In this document: in pieces, positions 1 through 8,165 of the stretch
Layout of the letters: every line of letters starts with the position of its first letter
How positions within the stretch are numbered: position 1 is the stretch's first letter
Source: an uncultured Hyphomicrobiales bacterium
GTDB lineage: Bacteria > Pseudomonadota > Alphaproteobacteria > Rhizobiales > Beijerinckiaceae
Reading direction: 5' to 3'
Assembly (NCBI GenBank): GCA_903931945.1
Contig: CAIZEI010000004.1
Location: forward strand, 1-32,663
DNA length: 32,663 nucleotides
Position numbers and translations under genes: made by a program
The notes under the pieces: model-generated
What the model was told of the DNA's origin: nothing
The model's database searches: none
What the model saw: the letters and a program-made list of their open reading frames with translations, nothing else

Positions 1-181
1 AGGGGGACACGGAGTCGTTTTGACCCTCCAGTCCGGGGGCCTTGTGGATAGGTTATGTCTGAGGGGCCTTCGGTTGCCAGGCGCACACATCGCAATTGCG
101 ATGTTCGCCGGAGAGTATTGGCGCTGTTCGCGCCGCCCATCAGCGCTGGCGTAGGCCAGAGCATATCAGGAGTCCCTGGAT

Positions 182-1309
182 ATGGCTTCCAAGAAGGTCA
201 AGGCGCGGAAGGCGCCGGTTACAAAAGCTGTCGCCACGAAGTCGAAGCAATCCAGGGGGAGTAAAAGCAAACCGAAATCGACTTCAGCTCTGCCAAAAAC
301 CGCCAGGACAAGCAGCGTGAAGTCGAGCCGTGTGAAAAAGCCCGCAGTCACGACGGCCAGGGCTAAATCGCCTGCCTCCAGGCCGGCGTCCCGAACGGCA
401 GTCTCCGCAAAGGTCGCAAAGAGCAGGTCGGCAGTCAAAAAGCCGACGGTTGTGAAGGTCGTTGCTGTCGCCAAAAGTAAAAAAGCGGCGAGCGCGCCCA
501 AGGCGCCAGCCGTCAAGGAAGCCGTCAAGATCGCCGCCCCTGCGGCGGTCGTCAGCGACGTTGTAAAAGCTCCCGCTGCCGCGCCGGTTGTTCCGCCCGT
601 CGCCAAAACCCAGGAAAAGAGCGCCCCCATCGTGCAAAACAAACCCGCTGCGCCCGCCGTCGTCCCCGTTGCAGTAAAGGTCGCCCCCGTCGAGCGTCCG
701 GCTGCCGCCGCAACCGCCGCCAAGGTCGCGCCGGCCAAGCTAAGCCAGCGCACAGGATTCAAGACACATGAATTCATTGTCTATCCGGCGCATGGAGTTG
801 GGCAGATCATCGCCATTGAGGAGCAGGAAGTCGCCGGCTTCAAACTGGAGCTGTTTGTAATCAACTTTATCAAGGACAAGATGACGCTGAAGGTGCCGAT
901 GCCCAAAGTGATGGCTGGCGCCATCCGCAAGCTTGCGGAACCGGAAATGGTCAAGCGGTCGCTGGATATCCTGACAGGCCGGGCTCGCATCAAACGGACG
1001 ATGTGGTCGCGTCGCGCGCAGGAATATGAGACCAAGATCAACTCGGGCGATTTGCCATCAATTGCCGAAGTGGTTCGCGACCTCTTCCGCTCGGACGCCC
1101 AGCCGGAACAGTCGTATTCCGAACGCCAGCTCTATGAAGCTGCGGTCGATCGTATGGCGCGGGAAATCGCTGTCGTTCATAAGTTGACCGACGGAGAATC
1201 GCTCAAGCTCATTGAGAGCCATCTGCTCAAGGGGCCCAAGCGCGGCAGCAAGACAGAAGCTGTTGAAGGCGTTGCTCTTGAACTCGAAGTCGTTGTCCAG
1301 GCTGCCTGA
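182..1309 (+). CDS. carD: CarD/CdnL-family transcription regulator with long histone-H1-like N-terminal tail
   Basis: 375 aa. Residues about 192-375 match the CarD/CdnL family: an RNA-polymerase-interacting domain beginning near FIVYPAHGVG, then a helical C-terminal DNA-binding part. Family members bind the RNA polymerase beta subunit and stabilise open promoter complexes, notably at rRNA promoters. Residues 1-190 are low-complexity, rich in Lys, Ala, Pro, Ser and Val, basic at first (many KS, KK, RA pairs) and more Ala/Val/Pro-rich later, like the tail of linker histone H1. CarD proteins without such a tail are usually about 160-200 aa, so this one is nearly doubled. The ATG at 182 has AGGAG at 168-172. 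The gene is alone on its strand and ends at a strong terminator. The family call is firm; the function of the tail is unknown. Confidence 0.93.
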   Translation: MASKKVKARKAPVTKAVATKSKQSRGSKSKPKSTSALPKTARTSSVKSSRVKKPAVTTARAKSPASRPASRTAVSAKVAKSRSAVKKPTVVKVVAVAKSKKAASAPKAPAVKEAVKIAAPAAVVSDVVKAPAAAPVVPPVAKTQEKSAPIVQNKPAAPAVVPVAVKVAPVERPAAAATAAKVAPAKLSQRTGFKTHEFIVYPAHGVGQIIAIEEQEVAGFKLELFVINFIKDKMTLKVPMPKVMAGAIRKLAEPEMVKRSLDILTGRARIKRTMWSRRAQEYETKINSGDLPSIAEVVRDLFRSDAQPEQSYSERQLYEAAVDRMAREIAVVHKLTDGESLKLIESHLLKGPKRGSKTEAVEGVALELEVVVQAA

Positions 1310-1331
1310 ACATCGCTCATCGGCTGATTTC

Positions 1332-1365
1332 ACCCGTCCAGTCGTCACAGGCTGGGCGGGTTTTT
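1332..1365 (+). terminator. Rho-independent terminator of carD
   Basis: A 10-bp stem (1332-1341 with 1352-1361, one G-U pair) with a 10-nt loop is followed by a T run at 1361-1365. It starts 22 bases after the carD stop codon and lies before mutS, so it should separate the two transcripts. Confidence 0.8.
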
Positions 1366-1439
1366 GATGTGAATTTTAGCAGCGTCTTTTCCGGTTGGAC
1401 CGGTTCCCCCTGGGGCTGAACCGCTTTAGGGTCTCGCCC

Positions 1440-4136
1440 ATGAACCAGATAGCCCCTTCCCGCGCCGATGCGCCCTCTCCCATGATGGCGCAATATATTG
1501 AAATCAAGGCCAATAATCCCGACTGCCTGCTGTTTTACCGGATGGGCGATTTTTACGAGTTGTTTTTCGGCGATGCGGAAGTCGCCAGCCGAGCGCTCGG
1601 CATTGTCCTCACCAAACGCGGCAAGCATCAGGGCGCGGATATCCCGATGTGCGGCGTGCCGATCGAGCGATCGGACGATTATTTGCAACGCCTGATCGCG
1701 CTTGGCCACCGGGTCGCTGTCTGTGAGCAGCTTGAGGATCCTGCGGAATCGCGCAAACGCGGCCCGAAATCCGTCGTCCGCCGCGATGTCGTGCGGTTGG
1801 TGACTCCCGGCACAATCACCGAGGAGCGCCTGCTCGACCCCGCCCGCGCCAACATCCTGCTTGCCGTCGCGCGGGCGAGGGAAGCTGCTGACATCTGGAG
1901 CTATGGGGTTGCGGCGCTCGATATTTCCACCGGCGCCTTCGCTTTGACCCAGGCGAGCGAGGAAACGCTCGGCGCAGAAATCGCGCGTATCGATCCCAAT
2001 GAAATCATTGCCCCCGTGCCGCTCTGCGACGAAGCCGTCGTGACGCGCGCGCTTTCAGGGGCCCGGGCGCCGCTGACGCCCTTTGCGCGGGACGCCGCCG
2101 ATGCAGGCGCCGCCGAACGCGTACTTTGCGACTGGTATGGATTGGCCACATTGGAAGGCCTTGGCGATTTCAGCCGGGCGGAACTGGCCGCCGCTGCGCT
2201 GGCGATCCGCTATGTGGAGCGCACCCAGCTGGGCGCGCGACCGCCGCTGGCCTTCCCCACCCGACAGTTGCGCGGCGGAATGATGGAAATCGACGCCGCG
2301 ACACGCGCCAATCTCGAATTGACCCGGACTCTGGCCGGCGGGCGAGACGGTTCGCTTCTTGCCGCCATTGACATGACTGTAACGCCTCCCGGCGGGCGAT
2401 TGCTGGCAAGCCGCCTGTCCAGTCCGCTCACTGAACCCGGGGCGATCGGCCTGCGACTGGATTCGATTGCGTTTTTGATCGTCGATCCGCTGTTGCGCGC
2501 CGATGCGCGCAAGGCGCTGGCGGCAGCGCCGGATATGGAGCGAGCTCTCGCCCGATTGATTCTTGAGCGGGGCGGGCCGCGGGATCTGGCCGCTCTGCGC
2601 GATGGCGTCCACGCCGCCACCCGTCTTGCCGAACGCCTCAGGCAGGCGAGCGACCCTCCGATCGAAATCTTGGACGCGCTCGCCGCGCTTGAGCAATCGC
2701 CGGGGGACCTTGCGGCGCAATTGAGCGCCGCATTAGCGGACGAATTGCCGCTCAACAAGCGCGATGGCGGCTTCATCCGGCACGGTTTTATTGCCGGGCT
2801 CGATGAGGCCAGAGCGTTGCGCGACGAAAGCCGGCGCGTCGTCGCCTCGCTGCAACAGGCCTATTGCGAGCAGACTGAAACTCGCACGCTCCGCATCAAG
2901 CACAACAATTTTCTTGGCTGGTTTCTGGAGGTCCCACAAGCGCAGGGCGAACGCCTGTTGCGGGAGCCGTTCAATACAACCTTCATGCATCGGCAAACCA
3001 TGCAGGGCGCGATGCGCTTTTCAACAATGGAGCTCGGCGAACTCGAAGCCAGGATCGCCAGCGCCGCCGACAGGGCGCTGGCCTTCGAACTCGACGCCTT
3101 CGAGCGGTTGCGAACCCTTGCCGCCGGATATTCCGACAGTCTCAAAGCCGGCTGCGCAGCGCTGGCGACGCTTGATGTCGAATGCGCGTTGGCCGAACTG
3201 GCGGCTTTACGAGACTGGACGCGTCCCCACGTCGACTCCTCGCTGGCCTTCGAAATCGAGAGTGGGCGCCATCCAGTCGTCGAAGCCGCGCTTCGCGCGC
3301 GGGGCGAGGCCTTTGTCGCCAATCATTGCGACCTGACCGATCCAGACGGCGCAGGAGGACGGCTTGCCGTTGTCACCGGCCCGAACATGGCGGGCAAATC
3401 GACCTTTCTCCGGCAAAACGCCCTGATTGCGACGCTGGCGCAGATGGGCGCTTTTGTGCCCGCCGCGCGCGCGCGCATCGGCGTTGTGGATCGCCTGTTT
3501 TCCCGCGTTGGCGCGGCCGACGATCTTGCGCGGGGCCGCTCCACCTTCATGGTCGAAATGGTCGAAACCGCCGCTATCCTCAATCAGGCCACGCCGAAAT
3601 CTCTGGTGATTCTGGACGAAATCGGTCGGGGAACCGCGACCTTCGACGGTCTCTCGATTGCCTGGGCGGCGATCGAACGCCTGCACAATGTGAATCGGTC
3701 GCGTGCGCTGTTCGCCACGCATTTTCATGAACTGACGCAATTGACAAAAAAGTTGCCGCGCTTGTTCAATCTGACCATGCGGGTGACGGATTTTCGCGGC
3801 GATATCGTCTTCTTGCATGAAGTCGCGCAGGGCGCGGCGGACCGCTCATATGGCATCCATGTCGCCCGGCTGGCCGGCCTGCCTGTCGATGTCATCGTGC
3901 GAGCGCAAAAAATTCTCACCGAACTTGAAGCCAGCGACCGGCAGGCGCCGGTCAAGCGCATGATTGACGATCTCCCGCTGTTCGCGGCCCTTTCGGCCGC
4001 TCCTTTGCCTGCGCCATCTCCGCGCATCGACCTTGTTCGCGAGGCGCTGGACAACATTGACCCGGATGAACTCGCGCCAAAGGCGGCGCTCGAGGCAATC
4101 TACATGCTCAAAAAGACACGCTCGACCGAGAAATGA
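1440..4136 (+). CDS. mutS: DNA mismatch repair ATPase MutS
   Basis: 898 aa, normal length for bacterial MutS. It recognises mismatches and small loops as a dimer and recruits MutL. The mismatch-contact motif F38-Y39-E40 is present in the N-terminal domain, followed by connector, lever and clamp regions. The ABC-type ATPase follows: Walker [10 protein letters not shown] at about 647-655, Walker B with LDEIGRGT at about 722-731, and the ATHFHEL motif after it. The ATG at 1440 is chosen because AGGG lies 8 bases upstream and the MutS homology begins soon after; an in-frame TTG at 1395 would add 15 residues that look non-conserved. It stands alone behind the carD terminator. All catalytic motifs are intact, so a functional repair protein is expected. 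Confidence 0.98.
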   Translation: MNQIAPSRADAPSPMMAQYIEIKANNPDCLLFYRMGDFYELFFGDAEVASRALGIVLTKRGKHQGADIPMCGVPIERSDDYLQRLIALGHRVAVCEQLEDPAESRKRGPKSVVRRDVVRLVTPGTITEERLLDPARANILLAVARAREAADIWSYGVAALDISTGAFALTQASEETLGAEIARIDPNEIIAPVPLCDEAVVTRALSGARAPLTPFARDAADAGAAERVLCDWYGLATLEGLGDFSRAELAAAALAIRYVERTQLGARPPLAFPTRQLRGGMMEIDAATRANLELTRTLAGGRDGSLLAAIDMTVTPPGGRLLASRLSSPLTEPGAIGLRLDSIAFLIVDPLLRADARKALAAAPDMERALARLILERGGPRDLAALRDGVHAATRLAERLRQASDPPIEILDALAALEQSPGDLAAQLSAALADELPLNKRDGGFIRHGFIAGLDEARALRDESRRVVASLQQAYCEQTETRTLRIKHNNFLGWFLEVPQAQGERLLREPFNTTFMHRQTMQGAMRFSTMELGELEARIASAADRALAFELDAFERLRTLAAGYSDSLKAGCAALATLDVECALAELAALRDWTRPHVDSSLAFEIESGRHPVVEAALRARGEAFVANHCDLTDPDGAGGRLAVVTGPNMAGKSTFLRQNALIATLAQMGAFVPAARARIGVVDRLFSRVGAADDLARGRSTFMVEMVETAAILNQATPKSLVILDEIGRGTATFDGLSIAWAAIERLHNVNRSRALFATHFHELTQLTKKLPRLFNLTMRVTDFRGDIVFLHEVAQGAADRSYGIHVARLAGLPVDVIVRAQKILTELEASDRQAPVKRMIDDLPLFAALSAAPLPAPSPRIDLVREALDNIDPDELAPKAALEAIYMLKKTRSTEK

Positions 4137-4222
4137 GCTAAATCGACCTGAAAACCAATCAGGGGGTTGATTGCCGCCCTGTCCTCTGGCATGGCAACGC
4201 CACCTCAGTCACCCGCTCGAGT

Positions 4223-4239
4223 CACCCGCGCGGCGGGTG
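4223..4239. other. Short GC-rich inverted repeat downstream of mutS
   Basis: Perfect 7-bp arms (CACCCGC at 4223-4229, GCGGGTG at 4233-4239) with a 3-nt loop lie in the 130-bp gap between mutS and the next gene. No clean T run follows, so a terminator role is possible but not shown. A second weak repeat (CAATCA/TGATTG, 4156-4173) lies closer to the mutS stop. Confidence 0.35.
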
Positions 4240-4266
4240 TTCCATCCCTCAAATCACTGGAAAGCA

Positions 4267-4710
4267 ATGCCGGCGTTCAAAGGTTCGAATTTTCAGGACA
4301 GACAACAAGCCGCCGAGGAAGCCCGCCGGGCCCTGCTGGAAAAATTCAAAGCCCGCCCTTCGCCTGACGATCCTGTTGTCAGGCAACGCGAGGCTGAGCG
4401 TCGCGCAATCGTCGAAGCGCGGGAACAGCGTGCGTCCGAACGCGAGACCAAGCGTATCGCTGAAGCCGAGGCAAAGGCGCGCCGCGATGCGGAGGAGGCT
4501 GCAGCGCTGGCAGCCCGCACGAAAGCGGAAGAGGAAGAGCGCGCGCGTGTCGCAGAGCTCGAAGCTCTTGAGACTGAGCGCAAGAAGGCGGAGGAAATCG
4601 AACTCAAGGCGATGCTTGAGGCCGAACGCAAGGCCGAACGCGACGCCCGCTACGCCGCCCGCAAGGCGCGCAAGGCAGAGCGCAAGACTGAACTGCGAAT
4701 GTATCGCTGA
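4267..4710 (+). CDS. Small charged coiled-coil protein, DUF6481-like
   Basis: 147 aa, no signal peptide and no membrane segment. After a short N-terminal motif (FKGSNFQDRQQAA) nearly the whole protein is Ala/Glu/Arg/Lys-rich and predicted as one continuous helix or coiled coil, ending in an Arg/Lys-rich stretch. The N-terminal motif fits what I recall of the alphaproteobacterial DUF6481 family, whose function is not established. ATG 4267 is preferred over upstream in-frame starts (from 4171) because GGAAAG lies just before it and the family motif begins there. It sits alone after mutS and converges on the folate pair. Family assignment is from memory; any function would be a guess. Confidence 0.72.
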   Translation: MPAFKGSNFQDRQQAAEEARRALLEKFKARPSPDDPVVRQREAERRAIVEAREQRASERETKRIAEAEAKARRDAEEAAALAARTKAEEEERARVAELEALETERKKAEEIELKAMLEAERKAERDARYAARKARKAERKTELRMYR

Positions 4711-4771
4711 TTTTGGCTGGCGCTGTTGCTTCACGCGAATTTGCAAGCATTCGCGAGAAAGAACCCATCGC

Positions 4772-5530
4772 TCATTCGAATGCAACATCGCGTTTGCGGC
4801 CCGTCAGACTTTCGCCTGCATCGACTGCGAAATCCTGCCCCGGCAGGTTTTCATGGCGCGCAAAAAACGCGATCGCGTCATAAATGTCGCGCGATGAAAC
4901 GCCACGTTGCAGCGGGCTTTTCCGTACGTCTTCTTCATAGCGTTGCTGGCTTTGGGCGCCGCTGGGCGACAGCAGGCCGGGCAGGATTCCAAACACCCTG
5001 ACGCCCACGCGATCCGCGCTGCGCCATATCCGCCCTGCCGCATGAAGGCCTGCCTTGCCGACCGTATAGCTAAAAAAATCCGGATTCAGATTGAGCAGCT
5101 TTTGATCAAGGATATTGAACACCGCAATCCGCTGGGCGGCTTGTTTTAACCGCGACGCCGCCTCCAGAATCGCAACGGGCGCGAGTAAATGGATTTCCAG
5201 ACTGCTGCGCAACAGGGCTTCGTCCGCAGCGCCGGGAAAATCATAGGCAAACAGCGACGCGTTATTGACGATGATGTCGGGCGCCCCCATTTCCGCCGCA
5301 ACGTTTTCAAGCAAAGATTTCGCGCCGCCAGGCAAGGACAGATCGCCAGAGAAAACACTGGTTTGACGCCCCTCCCCGCACAACTGCTCGCTCAATGCCT
5401 GCGCTTGCGCAACGGAGGAATGGGCATGCAGCGCCACATTGAACCCATCGCGCGCAAAACAACGCGCAAGATCAGCGCCAAGCCGCCTTGCGGCGCCAGT
5501 GACGAGGCAGGTTTTCAAGCCCCGCTCCAT
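4772..5530 (-). CDS. SDR oxidoreductase, pteridine reductase/FolM-like
   Basis: 252 aa short-chain dehydrogenase. The nucleotide-binding motif is T11-GAARRLG, with the double Arg typical of NADPH-dependent pteridine reductases (PTR1, FolM); the N-N-A-S motif near residue 90 replaces the usual NNAG, again as in PTR1/FolM. The active-site Tyr and Lys are in YTVGK, and a PG motif follows. Such enzymes reduce dihydrofolate, biopterin or dihydromonapterin. Its ATG lies inside the 3' end of folB (16-bp overlap), so the two are co-transcribed and probably translationally coupled, which supports a pterin substrate. A generic SDR of other specificity remains possible. Confidence 0.82.
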   Translation of the reverse strand: MERGLKTCLVTGAARRLGADLARCFARDGFNVALHAHSSVAQAQALSEQLCGEGRQTSVFSGDLSLPGGAKSLLENVAAEMGAPDIIVNNASLFAYDFPGAADEALLRSSLEIHLLAPVAILEAASRLKQAAQRIAVFNILDQKLLNLNPDFFSYTVGKAGLHAAGRIWRSADRVGVRVFGILPGLLSPSGAQSQQRYEEDVRKSPLQRGVSSRDIYDAIAFFARHENLPGQDFAVDAGESLTGRKRDVAFE

Positions 5531-5910
5531 TGCGCCCGCGTTCGGAAAACATCGATGCCGGCGCCGGCTGTTTCAGCAAAAATGTCGAGCTTGCGGATCG
5601 AAACGAAACAGGCTTGCACACGCGGATCAGCAAAGCAGGCCCCGGTCACGCTATCGACGATGGTTTCCAGCAAATCGATGTGATCGGCCTGTTCAAGACT
5701 GCGGATATGGTTGCGAATAGGGTCGTAATCGATGATTGGCGTATCCGCCAGACGGGACGTCCCGAGCGGCGCGAAGAGCTTTACCGAAACGCTGAGCCGG
5801 TTGGGCCTCGCGGCGAAACGCTCCCAGGGATGCAAACCACACCGTACATTCACCACCACGCCATCGAGCGCGACGATCGCATGATCGGACAGGGAATACA
5901 GCGGTTGCAT
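5515..5910 (-). CDS. folB: Dihydroneopterin aldolase (FolB family)
   Basis: 131 aa, normal size for FolB. Family enzymes cleave 7,8-dihydroneopterin to 6-hydroxymethyl-dihydropterin and glycolaldehyde in folate synthesis, acting as cytosolic octamers. The sequence shows the family pattern: VNVRCGLHPWER near the N-terminus, a central D-Y-D-P-I stretch, then LLETIVDSV and a final beta strand before the C-terminus. The start at 5910 is chosen because GGGAG sits about 7 bases upstream; the open frame extends further upstream but that part overlaps tlyA antisense and is not conserved. First gene of a two-gene operon with the pteridine-reductase-like SDR. The folK and folP partners usual in some operons are not in the window. 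Confidence 0.88.
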   Translation of the reverse strand: MQPLYSLSDHAIVALDGVVVNVRCGLHPWERFAARPNRLSVSVKLFAPLGTSRLADTPIIDYDPIRNHIRSLEQADHIDLLETIVDSVTGACFADPRVQACFVSIRKLDIFAETAGAGIDVFRTRAQWSGA

Positions 5911-6064
5911 CAAATAGTCTCCCGGTTTGGCTTGCGCTGGCGCGATCCGCCATATGGCTAGCACAACGCCCGCGCGCTTTACAGATTGATTGCGCCGCCT
6001 GGATGTGGCACGCCGCTGCGCTGCAACCCTGTGTGCGCCAGTCGCATCTGAATCCGGACCGAAG
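5911..6064. promoter_or_regulatory. Divergent intergenic region folB / tlyA
   Basis: 154 bp between the starts of two divergent genes; it must hold the promoters of both transcription units. I see the folB ribosome site at its left edge but no convincing -35/-10 pair, operator or RNA structure. Confidence 0.4.
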
Positions 6065-6799
6065 ATGAATCGCCGCGCCGATCTCGTGCTTGTCCAGCGC
6101 GGCTTTTTTGAAAGTCGCAACAAGGCGCGCGCCGCCATTGAGGCGGGGCTGGCGTCCGTCGATGGCGTCGTCATCCTCAAGCCGGCCGACCTCGTCAATC
6201 CCGACGGCAAGATTGAAGCCGTCGCGCCGCATCCCTGGGTTTCGCGCGCGGGATTGAAACTCGAAGCGGGACTGGAACTGTTCCATATCGATCCCCGGGG
6301 CAAAACCTGCCTTGATATTGGCGCCTCCACCGGCGGCTTCACGCAGGTGCTGCTGACGCGCGGCGCAGCGCGCGTCTACGCGGTCGATGTCGGTCGGGAA
6401 CAATTGCATCCATCCCTGCGCGAGGATACCCGCGTTGTCTCGATGGAGACCTGCGACGCGCGCAGTCTCGACGCCGCAATGTTCGAGGCGCCGCTTGATC
6501 TTATTGTCTGCGACGCCAGTTTCATTTCATTGAAGCTGGCGCTCCCCAAACCACTGGAGCTTGCTGCGCCGGGCGCCGATCTCATTGCGTTGATCAAGCC
6601 CCAGTTCGAAGCGGGCCGTGAACGCGTCGGCAAAGGCGGCATCGTGCGCGACCCCGATGTCCATTACGATGTTTGCGTCGACATCAGAGGTTTTCTCGGC
6701 GCTAGCGGTTGGCGCGTGCTAGGCTTGGAGCCCAGTCCCATAAGCGGGAGCGACGGCAATCGCGAGTTCCTGATCGCGGCAAGGAAAAACGCGTTGTGA
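6065..6799 (+). CDS. tlyA: TlyA family rRNA methyltransferase
   Basis: 244 aa. An N-terminal S4 RNA-binding domain (about residues 4-60, including RADLVLVQRGFFESR) precedes a FtsJ-like Rossmann methyltransferase with the SAM motif DIGASTGGF at 84-92, an acidic CDAS motif after strand 4, and IKPQFE carrying the later catalytic Lys. TlyA enzymes 2'-O-methylate 16S and/or 23S rRNA cytidines and affect capreomycin sensitivity in mycobacteria. ATG 6065 starts exactly at the S4 domain. Its stop overlaps the GTG start of the next RNA methyltransferase, so the two are one operon. Family call is firm; the exact rRNA target cannot be read from the sequence. Confidence 0.93.
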   Translation: MNRRADLVLVQRGFFESRNKARAAIEAGLASVDGVVILKPADLVNPDGKIEAVAPHPWVSRAGLKLEAGLELFHIDPRGKTCLDIGASTGGFTQVLLTRGAARVYAVDVGREQLHPSLREDTRVVSMETCDARSLDAAMFEAPLDLIVCDASFISLKLALPKPLELAAPGADLIALIKPQFEAGRERVGKGGIVRDPDVHYDVCVDIRGFLGASGWRVLGLEPSPISGSDGNREFLIAARKNAL

Positions 6800-8085
6800 T
6801 CAATCTGCGAGCGGAACTCACCATCGCCCGCCTTGGCCAGCGCGGCGAAGGCATTTCTGAAAGCGCGCATGGCAATGTCTATGTGCCCTATGCCTTGCCT
6901 GGAGAAATCATCATCGCGGAAGTCGATGGCGAGCGCGGCAAATTTATCGAAGCCATAACGCCAAGCCCCGACCGTATCGCGCCGTTCTGCCGCCTGTATG
7001 GGGAGTGCGGGGGATGCGCTGTCCAGACGCTGGCGGCGCCCGCTTATGCCGTATGGAAGCGCGGCCTGCTCGTCGAAGCGCTCCTCCATGTCGGGCTTAC
7101 CACGGATATTGCGCCGCTTGTGGACGCGCATGGAGAGGGGCGGCGGCGCGCAACATTTCACGCGCGATTCGACCGCGACGCCATCGGCGGCCTGCATATG
7201 GACGTCGGGTTCATGCGCGCACGCGCGCATGACATTATCGATATTGACGCTTGCCCGGTGCTGGCCCCCGGCATGGCGGCGGCCCCCGATATCGCCCGCG
7301 CGTTCGCCAGATCGCTGTCGCCGCTGTTAAAGCCGCTCGATATCGTCGTCACAGCAACGCTTGAAGGTTTTGATGTCGACATTCGCGGCGCCGGCGCTCT
7401 CAATCAGGAGCAAACCCGCGCCTTGACTGCGCTTGCCGCGCGGCTCGATATGGCTCGCGTGTCAAATCATGGCGACGTCGTCCTTGAACGGCGCGCTCCG
7501 CTGCTGGCGATGGGTCGCGCGCGCGTCGCTTTGCCGCCCGGCGCCTTTTTGCAGGCGACGCTGGCGGGCGAGGAAACGCTGGCGCGTCTTGTGGACGAGG
7601 CGACGCGCAACTCCAGACATATCGCCGATCTCTTCGCAGGCGTTGGGACGTTTGCGCTGAGACTATGCGAGCGGGCGGAGGTTCATGCCGTTGAAAGCGA
7701 TGCGGCGGCGCTGCTGGCGCTGGAGCGCGCTGCGCATCATGCCGCCGGCGCGCATGGGGTGAGCGTCGAACGGCGAGACCTCATCCGTCGCCCCTTGCTT
7801 GCGGCTGAACTGGACCGTTTCGACGCTGTTGTCTTCGACCCCCCGCGCGCAGGCGCGCAGGAGCAATCGAAAATGCTGGCAGCCTCGGGTGTCGCCACCG
7901 TCGTCGCCGTCTCCTGCAATGTGCAGACATTTGCGCGCGATGCGAAGATTCTGGTCGAGGGCGGTTACGAATTCAAGCGCGCGACGCCCGTCGATCAATT
8001 CCGGCACTCGCCTCATGTTGAAACCGTCGGCGTGTTTGTCCGTCCCAAAAAGCGCGCGCGACCCAGGCGCAGTCTGCTTGGCTGA
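6796..8085 (+). CDS. Class I SAM-dependent RNA m5U methyltransferase (TrmA/RlmC/RlmD family, Fe-S)
   Basis: 429 aa. A TRAM-like N-terminal region is followed by a cysteine set for a [4Fe-4S] cluster with the RumA/RlmD spacing: C65, C71, C74 and C153. The Rossmann domain carries DLFAGVGTFAL, FDPPRAGA and the catalytic cysteine C374 in VSCNVQTFARD, ending with VDQFRHSPHVE, a family hallmark. Members make 5-methyluridine in 23S rRNA or tRNA. The GTG at 6796 overlaps the tlyA stop by 4 bases (GTGA) and has AAGGA at 6781-6785; longer starts from 6709 would run through tlyA coding sequence. Which uridine it modifies (RlmD-like or other) is not decidable here. Confidence 0.92.
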   Translation: MINLRAELTIARLGQRGEGISESAHGNVYVPYALPGEIIIAEVDGERGKFIEAITPSPDRIAPFCRLYGECGGCAVQTLAAPAYAVWKRGLLVEALLHVGLTTDIAPLVDAHGEGRRRATFHARFDRDAIGGLHMDVGFMRARAHDIIDIDACPVLAPGMAAAPDIARAFARSLSPLLKPLDIVVTATLEGFDVDIRGAGALNQEQTRALTALAARLDMARVSNHGDVVLERRAPLLAMGRARVALPPGAFLQATLAGEETLARLVDEATRNSRHIADLFAGVGTFALRLCERAEVHAVESDAAALLALERAAHHAAGAHGVSVERRDLIRRPLLAAELDRFDAVVFDPPRAGAQEQSKMLAASGVATVVAVSCNVQTFARDAKILVEGGYEFKRATPVDQFRHSPHVETVGVFVRPKKRARPRRSLLG

Positions 8086-8121
8086 ACAGGGCTTCCAACG
8101 CGGCGCGTTTTGAGCGAAGCT

Positions 8122-8155
8122 GCCGGCAAGGCGCCGCGCAAAGCGCGCCTGCCGG
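8122..8155 (+). other. Imperfect GC-rich hairpin touching the next gene's ribosome site
   Basis: The arm at 8123-8139 pairs with 8143-8155 with two bulges; the 3' arm reaches the first two bases of the GGAGG at 8154-8158 that serves the gene starting at 8166. It could act as an attenuating or RBS-masking structure, or be the end of the upstream operon. There is no T run. Confidence 0.35.
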
Positions 8156-8165
8156 AGGATGCCCG

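Noticed and set aside
55-264. Small plus-strand open frame upstream of carD
   Set aside because: No ribosome site, overlaps the carD start in another frame, no recognisable sequence. The first 181 bases hold no gene I can support.
166-777. 203-codon minus-strand open frame rich in Ala, Thr and Leu
   Set aside because: It is the mirror of the Lys/Ala-rich CarD tail; composition alone explains the open frame.
4731-4762. Stretch resembling part A of the intergenic repeat (GTTGCTTCACGCGAA)
   Set aside because: Only the first 15 or so bases match well and no palindrome accompanies it; it may be a decayed copy or chance.
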